A stretch of DNA of 64,000 nucleotides from the NCBI RefSeq assembly GCF_009796805.1, contig NZ_CP047029.1, positions 3,858,001-3,922,000 on the forward strand, given 5' to 3'. Both the position numbers and the translations under genes were made by a program. Origin of the DNA: Algibacter sp. L1A34 (lineage in GTDB: Bacteria; Bacteroidota; Bacteroidia; Flavobacteriales; Flavobacteriaceae). Within the stretch, counting starts at the first letter, position 1. Each line of letters starts with the position of its first letter. Of this stretch, positions 57,387 to 64,000 are shown in pieces. The notes beneath the pieces were generated by a model that ran no database searches, had not been told where the DNA came from, and worked only from the letters and a program-made list of their open reading frames with translations.

Positions 57387-57908
57387 ATGGGAAGAAAAGT
57401 CAAGTATGATTACGCATTTAAACTTCGATGTGTAAAGCAAGTTTTAAAAAATCACCAAATAGTTGAAGATGTGTCTAAGTTATATGGTTGTCATCATACA
57501 ACCCTTCATGATTGGATTCGATTTTATGAAAAATATGGTAAAAAAGCACTATTACCAAGAAAAACCAAAGTGTATAGCATTCCTTTTAAACTTAAAGTTT
57601 TAAAAGCTATTGACAAAGATTCATTATCTTTCAGTCAAGCTTGTTTAGAATTTAATATTCCTACTAAATCTGTAATTATGAAGTGGCAACGTAATTATAA
57701 AAAAGAGGGTATTGTAGGCTTAAACATTAAACCTAGAGGTAAACCAAAATCTATGCAATTTAAGAGAGCTAAAAAAAAGTCTAATAAACCTTTAACAAGA
57801 GAAGAGGAACTTTTATTAGAAAATGAATCATTACGTGCAGAACTGGACTTGCTAAAAAAGTTACAGGCCTTAATTCAACAAGAGCAAAACAAAAAGCAAA
57901 AGCCATAA
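57387..57908 (+). CDS. IS3-family OrfA (helix-turn-helix)
   Basis: A 173-residue protein with two helix-turn-helix units (AFKLRCVKQVLKNHQIVEDV...HHTTLHDWIRFYE and FKLKVLKAIDKDSLSFSQA...PTKSVIMKWQRNY), an IS150-group layout, and a C-terminal leucine-zipper-like helix (EEELLLENESLRAELDLLKK). It binds the element ends. At 57854-57860 the heptamer AAAAAAG is in the frame needed for -1 slippage into OrfB. Confidence 0.92.
   Translation: MGRKVKYDYAFKLRCVKQVLKNHQIVEDVSKLYGCHHTTLHDWIRFYEKYGKKALLPRKTKVYSIPFKLKVLKAIDKDSLSFSQACLEFNIPTKSVIMKWQRNYKKEGIVGLNIKPRGKPKSMQFKRAKKKSNKPLTREEELLLENESLRAELDLLKKLQALIQQEQNKKQKP
57854..57860 (+). promoter_or_regulatory. Programmed -1 ribosomal frameshift heptamer
   Basis: A AAA AAG in the OrfA frame (CTA AAA AAG). 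Slipping back one base leads through an open stretch of 33 codons to the orfB ATG at 57959, giving an OrfAB transposase. Confidence 0.8.
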
Positions 57909-57958
57909 CAGAATTAAGGCATAAGTATGATTTAGATATTTTATTATATCATACGAAC

Positions 57959-58741
57959 ATGGCAAGAAGTAGTTATTATTATCATCATAAAAGAAGTCTT
58001 TTAGTTGATAAATATAAAGAGATAAAACTATTGATTCATCAAATATATCATCGTCACAAAGGAAGATATGGCTATAGAAGAATCTCTTTAGAAATCAACA
58101 AAATAGGCACTCTAATAAATCATAAAACAGTACTCAAGTTAATGCGTGAATTAGGTTTAAAAAGTTTAGTCAGAGCTAAAAGATACAAGTCTTATAAAGG
58201 GCGAATAGGAGAAACAGCTCCTAATATATTACAACGAAATTTTAAAGCTATTAGGCCAAATAAAAAATGGGCTACCGATATTACAGAATTTAAAGTTTTA
58301 GGAAAAAAACTATATCTATCTCCAATAATTGATCTCTTTAATAGAGAAATAATAAGTTATCAATTATCTGAAAAACCTGATTTTAAACAAGTAGCTATTA
58401 TGCTGAAAAAGTCTTTTAAGAAAATACCAGATCAAACAAATTTAATATTACATTCAGATCAAGGATGGCAGTATCAAATGAAACAGTATCGAAGATTATT
58501 AACAGAAAAAGGAATTACTCAGAGTATGTCTCGTAAAGGAAATTGTTTAGATAACGCTGTGATAGAAAATTTCTTCGGTATTCTAAAATCTGAATTGTTT
58601 TATATAAATAAATATAAGTCGATATCTCAGTTAAAAAAAGAGATTAAAGTCTATATAAAATATTATAATAATGAGAGAATTAAACAAAATTTAAATGGTA
58701 TGAGCCCGATTGAATATCGAGCTAATTATTATCAAAATTAA
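57959..58741 (+). CDS. IS3-family OrfB, DDE transposase
   Basis: A 260-residue catalytic part of the transposase: HTH_21-like start (HRHKGRYGYRRISLEINKIG), then the rve core with Asp (KWATDITEFKVLGKK), Asp (LHSDQGWQYQMKQY) and Glu (NCLDNAVIENFFGILKSELF), i.e. a complete DD(35)E triad. It ends with IKQNLNGMSPIEYRANY. Made mainly as the OrfAB frameshift fusion; the ATG at 57959 may also be used. Confidence 0.93.
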   Translation: MARSSYYYHHKRSLLVDKYKEIKLLIHQIYHRHKGRYGYRRISLEINKIGTLINHKTVLKLMRELGLKSLVRAKRYKSYKGRIGETAPNILQRNFKAIRPNKKWATDITEFKVLGKKLYLSPIIDLFNREIISYQLSEKPDFKQVAIMLKKSFKKIPDQTNLILHSDQGWQYQMKQYRRLLTEKGITQSMSRKGNCLDNAVIENFFGILKSELFYINKYKSISQLKKEIKVYIKYYNNERIKQNLNGMSPIEYRANYYQN

Positions 58742-58841
58742 TTATAAATTTGTCTAAACATTTGGGTGCACTTCATTTTCTATTCGGTTTTTATTTGCTG
58801 AATTACGTGCTAAACCACGCAACAAACCATATACAACAACG

Positions 58842-59353
58842 TTGTGGGCAAGTCTTCAACAAGAAATACATAACTATAATTTAGCTTCATAAAGAAGCAT
58901 ATTTGCCAAGTTCAGGCATTAAAACTCAATTTTTTTAGGCACACAAAACACAAAAATTTTAGCTAACATTTTGGTCTATTTACTTTTGTTACTCCCTGGC
59001 GGATGAGCGCTATCATGAATATTTTTTTGGTCGTTTTCCTTTTGCTAGTTTTTGGTATTAAATTTTTGTTTTTTTACCAGTGGTCAGTTCTTATCTGCTA
59101 ACATTGAAAACTCCAATCTTTACGCTTTATTTTTTGGTCAGGTTTTATTTGAAAAGAAAAAAAATCAGTTTCTAGATATTGGTTATTCTTTTTATACTAA
59201 GTCTCAAAAAAGACATCAAAACCTGCCCACAACAACGTCTAAAATTTATTGCTTTATAATTCTCTTTTGGAAATATCGTAAGATTTTACTTTAACTCGTT
59301 TCTTTTTACTAATTTAGTGTATAAATTACGCAACAAACATTATACGCGTTACG
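58842..59353 (+). repeat. 512-bp cassette, copy 4
   Basis: Same length and, by reading, same sequence as copies 1-3; its attC-like site is 59224-59353, ending at G of GTTACCAAAC. Confidence 0.9.
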
Positions 59354-59378
59354 TTACCAAACAGTTGAAAACCGAACT

Positions 59379-59999
59379 ATGAAACAACTTCTGTCTTTAA
59401 TATTAATATTTTCGATTCTATCAAGTTGCGACGGAAAAAAATCAGACAAAACCAAATCTGAATTTAAGCCAAAAACGGAATTAAAAGCAGAAACGGAGTC
59501 TGGACAAAAAAAGGAATTGGAAGCTATCCAATCAAAAATTAAAAAAGATACAATTAATAATTATTGGGCTTTAGTTCTTGACACTATTTCCAGTAAAAGA
59601 GAATTTAAAATTTCTGACTTAAAACATACTCTTGAATTAAAAACTTATAGTTTAAACGATAGCTCAATTGTTAGGAATTTAGCTCAAAACGGAGAACAAG
59701 CATATTTAGACCATTCTCACAAAATGGTAACTGATTTCAAGCTTTTGACTGACTCAATTGTTGACAAAAAACAAATCGACCGAACTGATTTTAAAGAATC
59801 TCTGATTCCTGAATTTTACGCAGAATGTAATCTTTTCTCAACCGAAATTGATAGCATTTTAGGAAACACTATATATCTGACTTCTGACTTGAATGTTCCT
59901 GATACTGGGAATCAATGGAAAGTTTGGTATTCAATTGAGATTATAGATAAAAATATTGGAAATTTAAAAATTAAAGAAACTGAGTACGTTGGAGATTAA
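59379..59999 (+). CDS. Cassette 13: hypothetical lipoprotein
   Basis: A 206-residue lipoprotein (ILIFSILSSC) with a charged Lys/Glu linker (KTKSEFKPKTELKAETESGQ) and a soluble domain (NNYWALVLDTISSKREFKIS; SHKMVTDFKLLTDSIVDKKQ). No named domain is recognised. It fills cassette 59354-60134. Confidence 0.7.
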   Translation: MKQLLSLILIFSILSSCDGKKSDKTKSEFKPKTELKAETESGQKKELEAIQSKIKKDTINNYWALVLDTISSKREFKISDLKHTLELKTYSLNDSSIVRNLAQNGEQAYLDHSHKMVTDFKLLTDSIVDKKQIDRTDFKESLIPEFYAECNLFSTEIDSILGNTIYLTSDLNVPDTGNQWKVWYSIEIIDKNIGNLKIKETEYVGD

Positions 60000-60005
60000 A
60001 AACCA

Positions 60006-60134
60006 TTTGGTAACACCGTGTATAATTCATTGCTAGTGCTAGCCTACTTGGAAATTCCTTCGGAATTTCCTCTGGTTCGTTTTTGTTTACTAATTTAGTT
60101 GCAGAAACACGCAACGAAATCATACACAAACACG
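60006..60134 (+). repeat. attC-like site 13
   Basis: Opens TTTGGTAAC, complement of GTTACCAAA (59353). Arms GTGTATAATTCATTGC and GCAACGAAATCATACAC (one-base bulge); central stem GGAAATTCC/GGAATTTCC. Ends at G of GTTAGCAAA. Confidence 0.88.
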
Positions 60135-60145
60135 TTAGCAAACAG

Positions 60146-60772
60146 TTGAAAAAACAAATCCACATATTAATTCTAAGTCTGATATCGACTTTTGCATTTG
60201 GTCAAACCGAAAAAGAATCCTTTTGGAATCCTTATATCGAATCTGACCGAATTGAAATTGGGCTAAAACATTACGACAGTCTGAATTTTGAAAAAGCTTA
60301 CCGAATTTGGACTGATTATCAGGTTGTGGAACTGATTAAAATAACTGACTCAACTTATAACGGAACTTTGACAAATTTTGTCACAGAAAATAAAAGAAAG
60401 AATAAGACAGAAATTATTTATCAAAAAATAAAAATCTCAAACAGAATTGTTGAGAAATTAATTAACTCTTTAAATGCAGAAAATATTGAGACGTTAAAAG
60501 ATTGTTCAGAAATTGAAAACTATCCAAAAGGATTTGACGGAAAGACATATGTTTTTGAAATCGGAAATGGAAAAACAAGACGTGTTTACTCATATTGGGA
60601 ACCTGAAAACGAAAGGTATCAAAACCCAGAAATGCCTGAAATAGAAAATGTTCGAAGTATATTGAATTCAATTAATTCCGAATTTAACTTGTGGAAATAT
60701 TTTGAAGATTTTAGAGATAGATTACCGAAAGGAAGTTATTCTTATGGAATGATAAATATGATTAAAACGTAA
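60146..60772 (+). CDS. Cassette 14: hypothetical exported protein
   Basis: A 208-residue protein. A TTG start at 60146 gives a proper signal peptide (KKQIHILILSLISTFAFGQT); the frame is open further upstream but there it only reads the attC-like site. The mature part (EKESFWNPYIESDRIEIGLK, FVTENKRKNKTEIIYQKIKI, KTYVFEIGNGKTRRVYSYWE) is beta-rich and of unknown family. It ends 8 bases before its attC-like site. Confidence 0.7.
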   Translation: MKKQIHILILSLISTFAFGQTEKESFWNPYIESDRIEIGLKHYDSLNFEKAYRIWTDYQVVELIKITDSTYNGTLTNFVTENKRKNKTEIIYQKIKISNRIVEKLINSLNAENIETLKDCSEIENYPKGFDGKTYVFEIGNGKTRRVYSYWEPENERYQNPEMPEIENVRSILNSINSEFNLWKYFEDFRDRLPKGSYSYGMINMIKT

Positions 60773-60822
60773 AAAACCGATTTGCTAACAAAGTACTGTG
60801 GTAAAAAACAAGTAAAAATGTA

Positions 60823-61794
60823 TTAATTTTTCACTAAAGTACTTTTATAGTTTCCATCATATATTAATCCTGATTTAGCTAGTGCAAAAGCCTGTTTTAG
60901 TAGCTTATTACACACGGCAATTAATGCTAATTTTTTGCTCTTTCCTTTCGCTACGATTCGCTCATAAAGATCGCGGCAAGCTTTGTTGTATTTACACGCA
61001 TTAAAACTGCACATAAATAATAAATTCCGAAGCTTTTGATTCCCCATTTTACTTATTCGTGGCCTCCCTTTTACACTACTTCCACTTTGCCGGATCATAG
61101 GTGTAAGGCCAGCGTAACTACAAAGTTCACTTGCGCTCGTAAAACGATCAAATCCACCTGTTAATACCACTAACATAATGGCTGTTTTTGGTCCTATACC
61201 TGGAATGGTTTTTAAACGGGTAAATAAATCTTGATGTGATTGTTTTACTAATATTAACAGCTTATCCTCCAAAGTTTTCATCTCTTTTGTTAGTTGTCTT
61301 AAACTACGTTTTAAAGACGTTACAACAAGCTTACTTGGATTTCCCAAAACCGCTTCTCCATGTAGTTTGTTTTTTAGCATAGTGCTTTGTTTTGTATATA
61401 CAGAAAGGGTTCTAACGATTTGAAGACATTCTATTTCTTCCTTAGAATTTCCTTTCCATAGCTTTAATTCTACTTGCTCTGAGTAAGCACAAATAAGTTT
61501 TGAATCGCTCTTATCTGTCTTAACTTTTGATAGTCCCATCTGTATAAAGCGTTTTACTGACAATGGATTTTCAACCGATACTTTGATACCAGATTCTAGC
61601 AAATGATACGCTAACTGATAATGATAATAGCCTGTGGCTTCCATAACGCAATGACTCTTATTATTTAAAAGTTTCGTGAACTTTTTAAAGCCAAGTTCAT
61701 TGTTTTTAAACTGATAGTAATTACCATCAGAGTCCGTGACATCGAACACCAAATGACTAATGTCTATTCCAAAATATTTAATATCTTTATTCAT
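60823..61794 (-). CDS. IS110-family transposase (DEDD recombinase)
   Basis: A 323-residue RNA-guided-type recombinase. The N-terminal DEDD domain shows YFGIDISHLVFDVT, CVMEATGYYHYQLAYHL and KVKTDKSDSKLICAYSE. The C-terminal Transposase_20 domain has TIPGIGPKTAIMLVVLTGGF, SYAGLTPMIRQSG with the conserved Ser, and ISKMGNQKLRNLLFMCS. Complete and apparently functional. Confidence 0.94.
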   Translation of the reverse strand: MNKDIKYFGIDISHLVFDVTDSDGNYYQFKNNELGFKKFTKLLNNKSHCVMEATGYYHYQLAYHLLESGIKVSVENPLSVKRFIQMGLSKVKTDKSDSKLICAYSEQVELKLWKGNSKEEIECLQIVRTLSVYTKQSTMLKNKLHGEAVLGNPSKLVVTSLKRSLRQLTKEMKTLEDKLLILVKQSHQDLFTRLKTIPGIGPKTAIMLVVLTGGFDRFTSASELCSYAGLTPMIRQSGSSVKGRPRISKMGNQKLRNLLFMCSFNACKYNKACRDLYERIVAKGKSKKLALIAVCNKLLKQAFALAKSGLIYDGNYKSTLVKN

Positions 61795-62018
61795 AAGAAA
61801 ATGTTTTTTTGAAAGGACGATCTACGCGAGTTTCAACGACTTAAAATCGAGGTCTAAAAGCCTCATAGAACTGTACGAAATCTGTGTAGAAAAGAGAGGG
61901 GATTTTCAATGTTGACGAAGTCTAAAGCTTCTGCGTGTATATTAACCTTACTCCTCTCTTTTGTGCTTTCTTATTTTTAGGCCTTAATTTAGTGTTTTTA
62001 TTAAAATGCTAACTTAAG
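61795..62018 (-). ncRNA. Candidate bridge RNA region of the IS110 element
   Basis: The ~220-nt non-coding segment upstream of the transposase has inverted repeats, for example AGAGAGGGG (~61894) with CTCCTCTC (~61951), and separates the gene from the element edge. In IS110-group elements this segment is transcribed as the bridge RNA that chooses the target. Position and family only; loops not assigned. Confidence 0.5.
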
Positions 62019-62149
62019 CCGTGTATAATTAATTGCTTGTTTTAAGCCTACTTACGAACATTCCTGCGGAATATTCTATCTGTGATTTATTTGCTAACTT
62101 TAGTGCTTAAATCACGCAACTAACCATACACAAGCACGTTACCTACAAT

Positions 62150-62695
62150 TTGAAAAAACAACTAACATTAATACTTTTCATTACTTTTTTGTCCTGTGGC
62201 ACAGAACAGAAATTGGAAAATATAAACGGAATATTCTCTGAAACTGAATTTCAAGAATTGAAATTCTTGCTTCAAGATTTTGATAATATATTGATTGACG
62301 AATCACAGACTTATTCTACTAAAATTGCATATTGGGAATTCTCGCAACGCGTGATTGAAAATAATTCTGTACCAATAATTGATGGAATTGATTCTTTAGG
62401 ACAATCAGTTGTCGAATATAAAGTATTTGACAAAATTTGGTGGAAATACAAAGACTCTGAATTGAATAAAGTTAAATACAATTTTGCGGACAAAAGTCTC
62501 TATTTGGAATATTTGAAACTTGTTGGAAAGAGGTCGGATTTTATCAAAGACTATGCTGAAAGGTTGGAATCAACAAATGATTTAGTTCCTTCTGTAATAG
62601 CAGGTTTTGCGAAAAACATTAAAAAAACTGATTTTGAAAAAGAAAATATTCGGTTGATTTTTGCAATTCATTATTTGACATTGTTAAACCGATAA
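62150..62695 (+). CDS. Cassette 15: hypothetical lipoprotein
   Basis: A 181-residue lipoprotein (TLILFITFLSC) from a TTG start 12 bases after the cassette junction. The mature part is mostly helical (FSETEFQELKFLLQDFDNIL; YLEYLKLVGKRSDFIKDYAE). No named family is recognised; similar small helical lipoproteins are frequent in flavobacterial accessory regions. Confidence 0.7.
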   Translation: MKKQLTLILFITFLSCGTEQKLENINGIFSETEFQELKFLLQDFDNILIDESQTYSTKIAYWEFSQRVIENNSVPIIDGIDSLGQSVVEYKVFDKIWWKYKDSELNKVKYNFADKSLYLEYLKLVGKRSDFIKDYAERLESTNDLVPSVIAGFAKNIKKTDFEKENIRLIFAIHYLTLLNR

Positions 62696-62705
62696 AAATA
62701 AAAAA

Positions 62706-62835
62706 CTGTAGGTAACACCGTATAAAAATAATGCTTAGTTTAGTGCTTAATCAAGAGTCCGTGCACTTTTGTTACGTCTGATTTTCCTTCGGAAAATCCT
62801 CGCACACAAAACCGCACTATTCTTATACATCAACG
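62706..62835 (+). repeat. attC-like site 15 (third type)
   Basis: Opens TGTAGGTAAC, complement of TTACCTACA (62139). The outer arm CCGTATAA pairs with TTATACATCAACG. The interior differs from other sites, with central stem GATTTTCC/GGAAAATC. Ends at G of GTTACCAAC. Confidence 0.8.
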
Positions 62836-62865
62836 TTACCAACAAGCTGAACAAAAATCCTGCTA

Positions 62866-63612
62866 ATGAACAAACTTTCCTCTGAAAACCTAAATCTTCT
62901 GCCAAACCCAAATGAATTACAAAAAATTTGCAAATCCATTTCTGCTTTGGAAGCTATTATCTGTCCTGAATGGGAATACAGATATTATTCTTACCAAAAA
63001 GATTGGAGTGAAACAGAAGAATTTTGTGAAATGAGAAACGGACAAGGAGACCAAATGCTAATGGTTTTTAGCAAAAACGGAACTTGTATTAACGGATTTG
63101 CTCACGAAAGCGAAATGAATGGTTGGAAAAACATTCCAATTGAAGAAAAAAAATCTTTTGTCGAGAAAATATTTAGCTCAAAAAAAGAAACCAAAACGGA
63201 ATTGACTCAAATAATTCCAAAAGGAGTTGTGGACAATTTGCCAAAAGTATTTAATGACTTTATATACGGAGAACCTGTGAAAAGTATTGGAACAACTTTT
63301 TGTATTTGGCAAACTGAATCAGATAATAATTGGAAAATAGGAGAAATCAATTTACCTAAAGACGATTACAAAGATGGTTCAAATGATTTACTTCAGTTAT
63401 TGGATGGAAAACCGTTGACTTACAAAAATTGGGCGGAAGAATATTACGAGGAAAATTTTGAGGGATACGAACTCAAATTGGAACTTGTAGAAAAGATTTA
63501 TAACGGAATTATAATAACAAAAGAATTGGTTCTAGAATTAAATCCAGAATTAGATGATTTTGAACAATTGCAATCAGATTTAAACGAAATCGGATATGAA
63601 CATAAAATATAA
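62866..63612 (+). CDS. Cassette 16: hypothetical cytoplasmic protein
   Basis: A 248-residue soluble protein without signal peptide: LEAIICPEWEYRYYSYQKDW, GDQMLMVFSKNGTCINGFAH and FNDFIYGEPVKSIGTTFCIW, with a C-terminal ELNPELDDFEQLQSDLNEIG. The pattern resembles small SMI1/KNR4-like or DUF-type proteins of flavobacteria, but I cannot assign a family. Cassette 62836-63749. Confidence 0.7.
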   Translation: MNKLSSENLNLLPNPNELQKICKSISALEAIICPEWEYRYYSYQKDWSETEEFCEMRNGQGDQMLMVFSKNGTCINGFAHESEMNGWKNIPIEEKKSFVEKIFSSKKETKTELTQIIPKGVVDNLPKVFNDFIYGEPVKSIGTTFCIWQTESDNNWKIGEINLPKDDYKDGSNDLLQLLDGKPLTYKNWAEEYYEENFEGYELKLELVEKIYNGIIITKELVLELNPELDDFEQLQSDLNEIGYEHKI

Positions 63613-63618
63613 AAGCCA

Positions 63619-63749
63619 GTTGGTAACACCGTGTATAATTAATTGCTAGGTTCTTCCCTACTTGCGAATATTCCTGCGGAATATTCACGGGTTCGTAAAA
63701 GTTTACTAATTTAGTTGCTAAACCACGCAACTAACCATACACAAAACCG
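63619..63749 (+). repeat. attC-like site 16
   Basis: Opens GTTGGTAAC, complement of GTTACCAAC (62835). Almost identical to site 10, with central stem GAATATTCC/GGAATATTC. Ends at G of GTTGTGGGC. Confidence 0.88.
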
Positions 63750-64000
63750 TTGTGGGCAAGTCTTCAACAAGAAATACATAACTATAATTTAGCTTCATAA
63801 AGAAGCATATTTGCCAAGTTCAGGCATTAAAACTCAATTTTTTTAGGCACACAAAACACAAAAATTTTAGCTAACATTTTGGTCTATTTACTTTTGTTAC
63901 TCCCTGGCGGATGAGCGCTATCATGAATATTTTTTTGGTCGTTTTCCTTTTGCTAGTTTTTGGTATTAAATTTTTGTTTTTTTACCAGTGGTCAGTTCTT
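63750..64000 (+). repeat. 512-bp cassette, copy 5 (cut by the window end)
   Basis: The first 251 bases match copies 1-4 as far as I can read. The array therefore continues beyond the window. Confidence 0.9.

Larger units (their letters stand above)
57344..58775 (+). mobile_element. IS3-family insertion sequence (intact)
   Basis: A 1432-bp element with ends TGAACTGCCCCCAAA and TTTGGGTGCACTTCA (imperfect terminal inverted repeats, TG...CA) and a 3-bp target duplication TTT (57341-57343 and 58776-58778). It carries orfA and orfB with a classical -1 frameshift signal. All catalytic residues appear present, so it may be active. Confidence 0.93.
57278..58841 (+). repeat. attC-like site 11, split by an IS3-family element
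   Basis: Opens TGTGGGCAAC (complement of TTGCCCACA at 56541) with left arm GTATATAATTTATTGC; the right arm GCAACAAACCATATAC lies at ~58820. Removing 57344-58775 and one TTT restores the central stem AAAATCC-TCGC-GGATTTT. Ends at G of GTTGTGGGC (58841). Confidence 0.88.
60790..62018 (-). mobile_element. IS110-family insertion sequence in an attC-like site
   Basis: About 1.23 kb without terminal inverted repeats, inserted just inside the first core of attC-like site 14. TGCTAAC occurs at both edges (60783-60789 and ~62007-62013). The non-coding part is long upstream of the transposase (~220 nt) and short downstream (~33 nt), the IS110-group layout in which the upstream part encodes the bridge RNA. 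Exact ends are uncertain by a few bases. Confidence 0.8.
60781..62138 (+). repeat. attC-like site 14, split by an IS110-family element
   Basis: Opens TTTGCTAAC, complement of GTTAGCAAA (60134). The main arm GTGTATAATTAATTGC resumes at 62021, and the right arm GCAACTAACCATACAC is at ~62117. Central stem CATTCC/GGAATA-type. Ends at G of GTTACCTAC (62138). Confidence 0.85.

Noticed and set aside
60083-60145. N-terminal extension of the cassette 14 protein
   Set aside because: These 21 codons are the right arm of attC-like site 13; the TTG at 60146 gives a normal signal peptide.
46478-63749. Simple transcription terminators or REP elements as an explanation for the palindromes
   Set aside because: They lack a T-run, are too long, and their outer bases match the start of the preceding cassette, which terminators or REPs would not do.
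45181-64000. A CRISPR-like array of repeats and spacers
   Set aside because: Repeats are 130-190 bp imperfect palindromes separated by whole genes of different sizes; there are no short regular spacers and no cas genes.

Overview
The window is a low-GC chromosome segment from a member of the Flavobacteriaceae (Bacteroidota). Supporting signs are TTG-N19-TAnnTTTG promoters, flavobacterial families (Lacal_2735, DUF2452, DUF4290, DUF3570/DUF4266), a bacillithiol-type YtxJ protein, an RND pump fused to its outer-membrane channel, and a MurA with Asp at the usual Cys115 position. No name is given with the sequence, so the genus is left open.

Backbone, 1-40.7 kb: (i) a histidine kinase tail and a light/DNA-repair cluster (DUF2452, DUF2805, two photolyase/cryptochrome proteins, a DUF2256 zinc finger, CIA30); (ii) a convergent four-gene cluster thioredoxin-ApbE-DUF4266-DUF3570; (iii) a VIT1-like transporter and a heavy-metal RND efflux operon with a His-rich exported protein; (iv) glyA, fahA, a BASS transporter, ytxJ, clpB and a deoC whose Schiff-base lysine is replaced; (v) the wreckage of a 5-oxoprolinase operon (pxpA, pxpB, pxpC pseudogenes) beside an intact DUF2891 gene; (vi) housekeeping genes murA, recQ, fmt, HU, yqgE.

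From 40.6 to 43.3 kb a tRNA-Met gene is followed by a decayed integrative element: a tyrosine integrase, an unknown gene and a zinc-finger gene, all broken by small frameshifts, plus a 36-bp palindrome.

From 44.0 kb to the window end lies the main discovery: an integron-like cassette array. A Xer/IntI-like tyrosine recombinase (44027-45133) is followed, 47 bp after its stop codon, by at least 17 head-to-tail cassettes. Each cassette starts at a GTT triplet and ends in a 130-190 bp imperfect palindrome. The first 7-10 bases of every complete cassette are the reverse complement of the start of its own terminal palindrome, which is the signature of attC recombination. Central stems of the palindromes differ in sequence but keep pairing. 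Cargo runs in one direction: membrane proteins, lipoproteins and exported proteins of unknown role, a type IIG/ISP-like restriction-modification enzyme, a Septu-like ATPase plus HNH pair, an MBL-fold protein, DUF4919, and an apparently identical 512-bp cassette present five times that has no convincing gene. Two insertion sequences, an IS3-family element with an intact -1 frameshift signal and an IS110-family element, sit inside attC-like sites. The recombinase lies in the same orientation as the cassettes, as in reverse-integrase integrons, and shows no sign of the extra segment typical of IntI.
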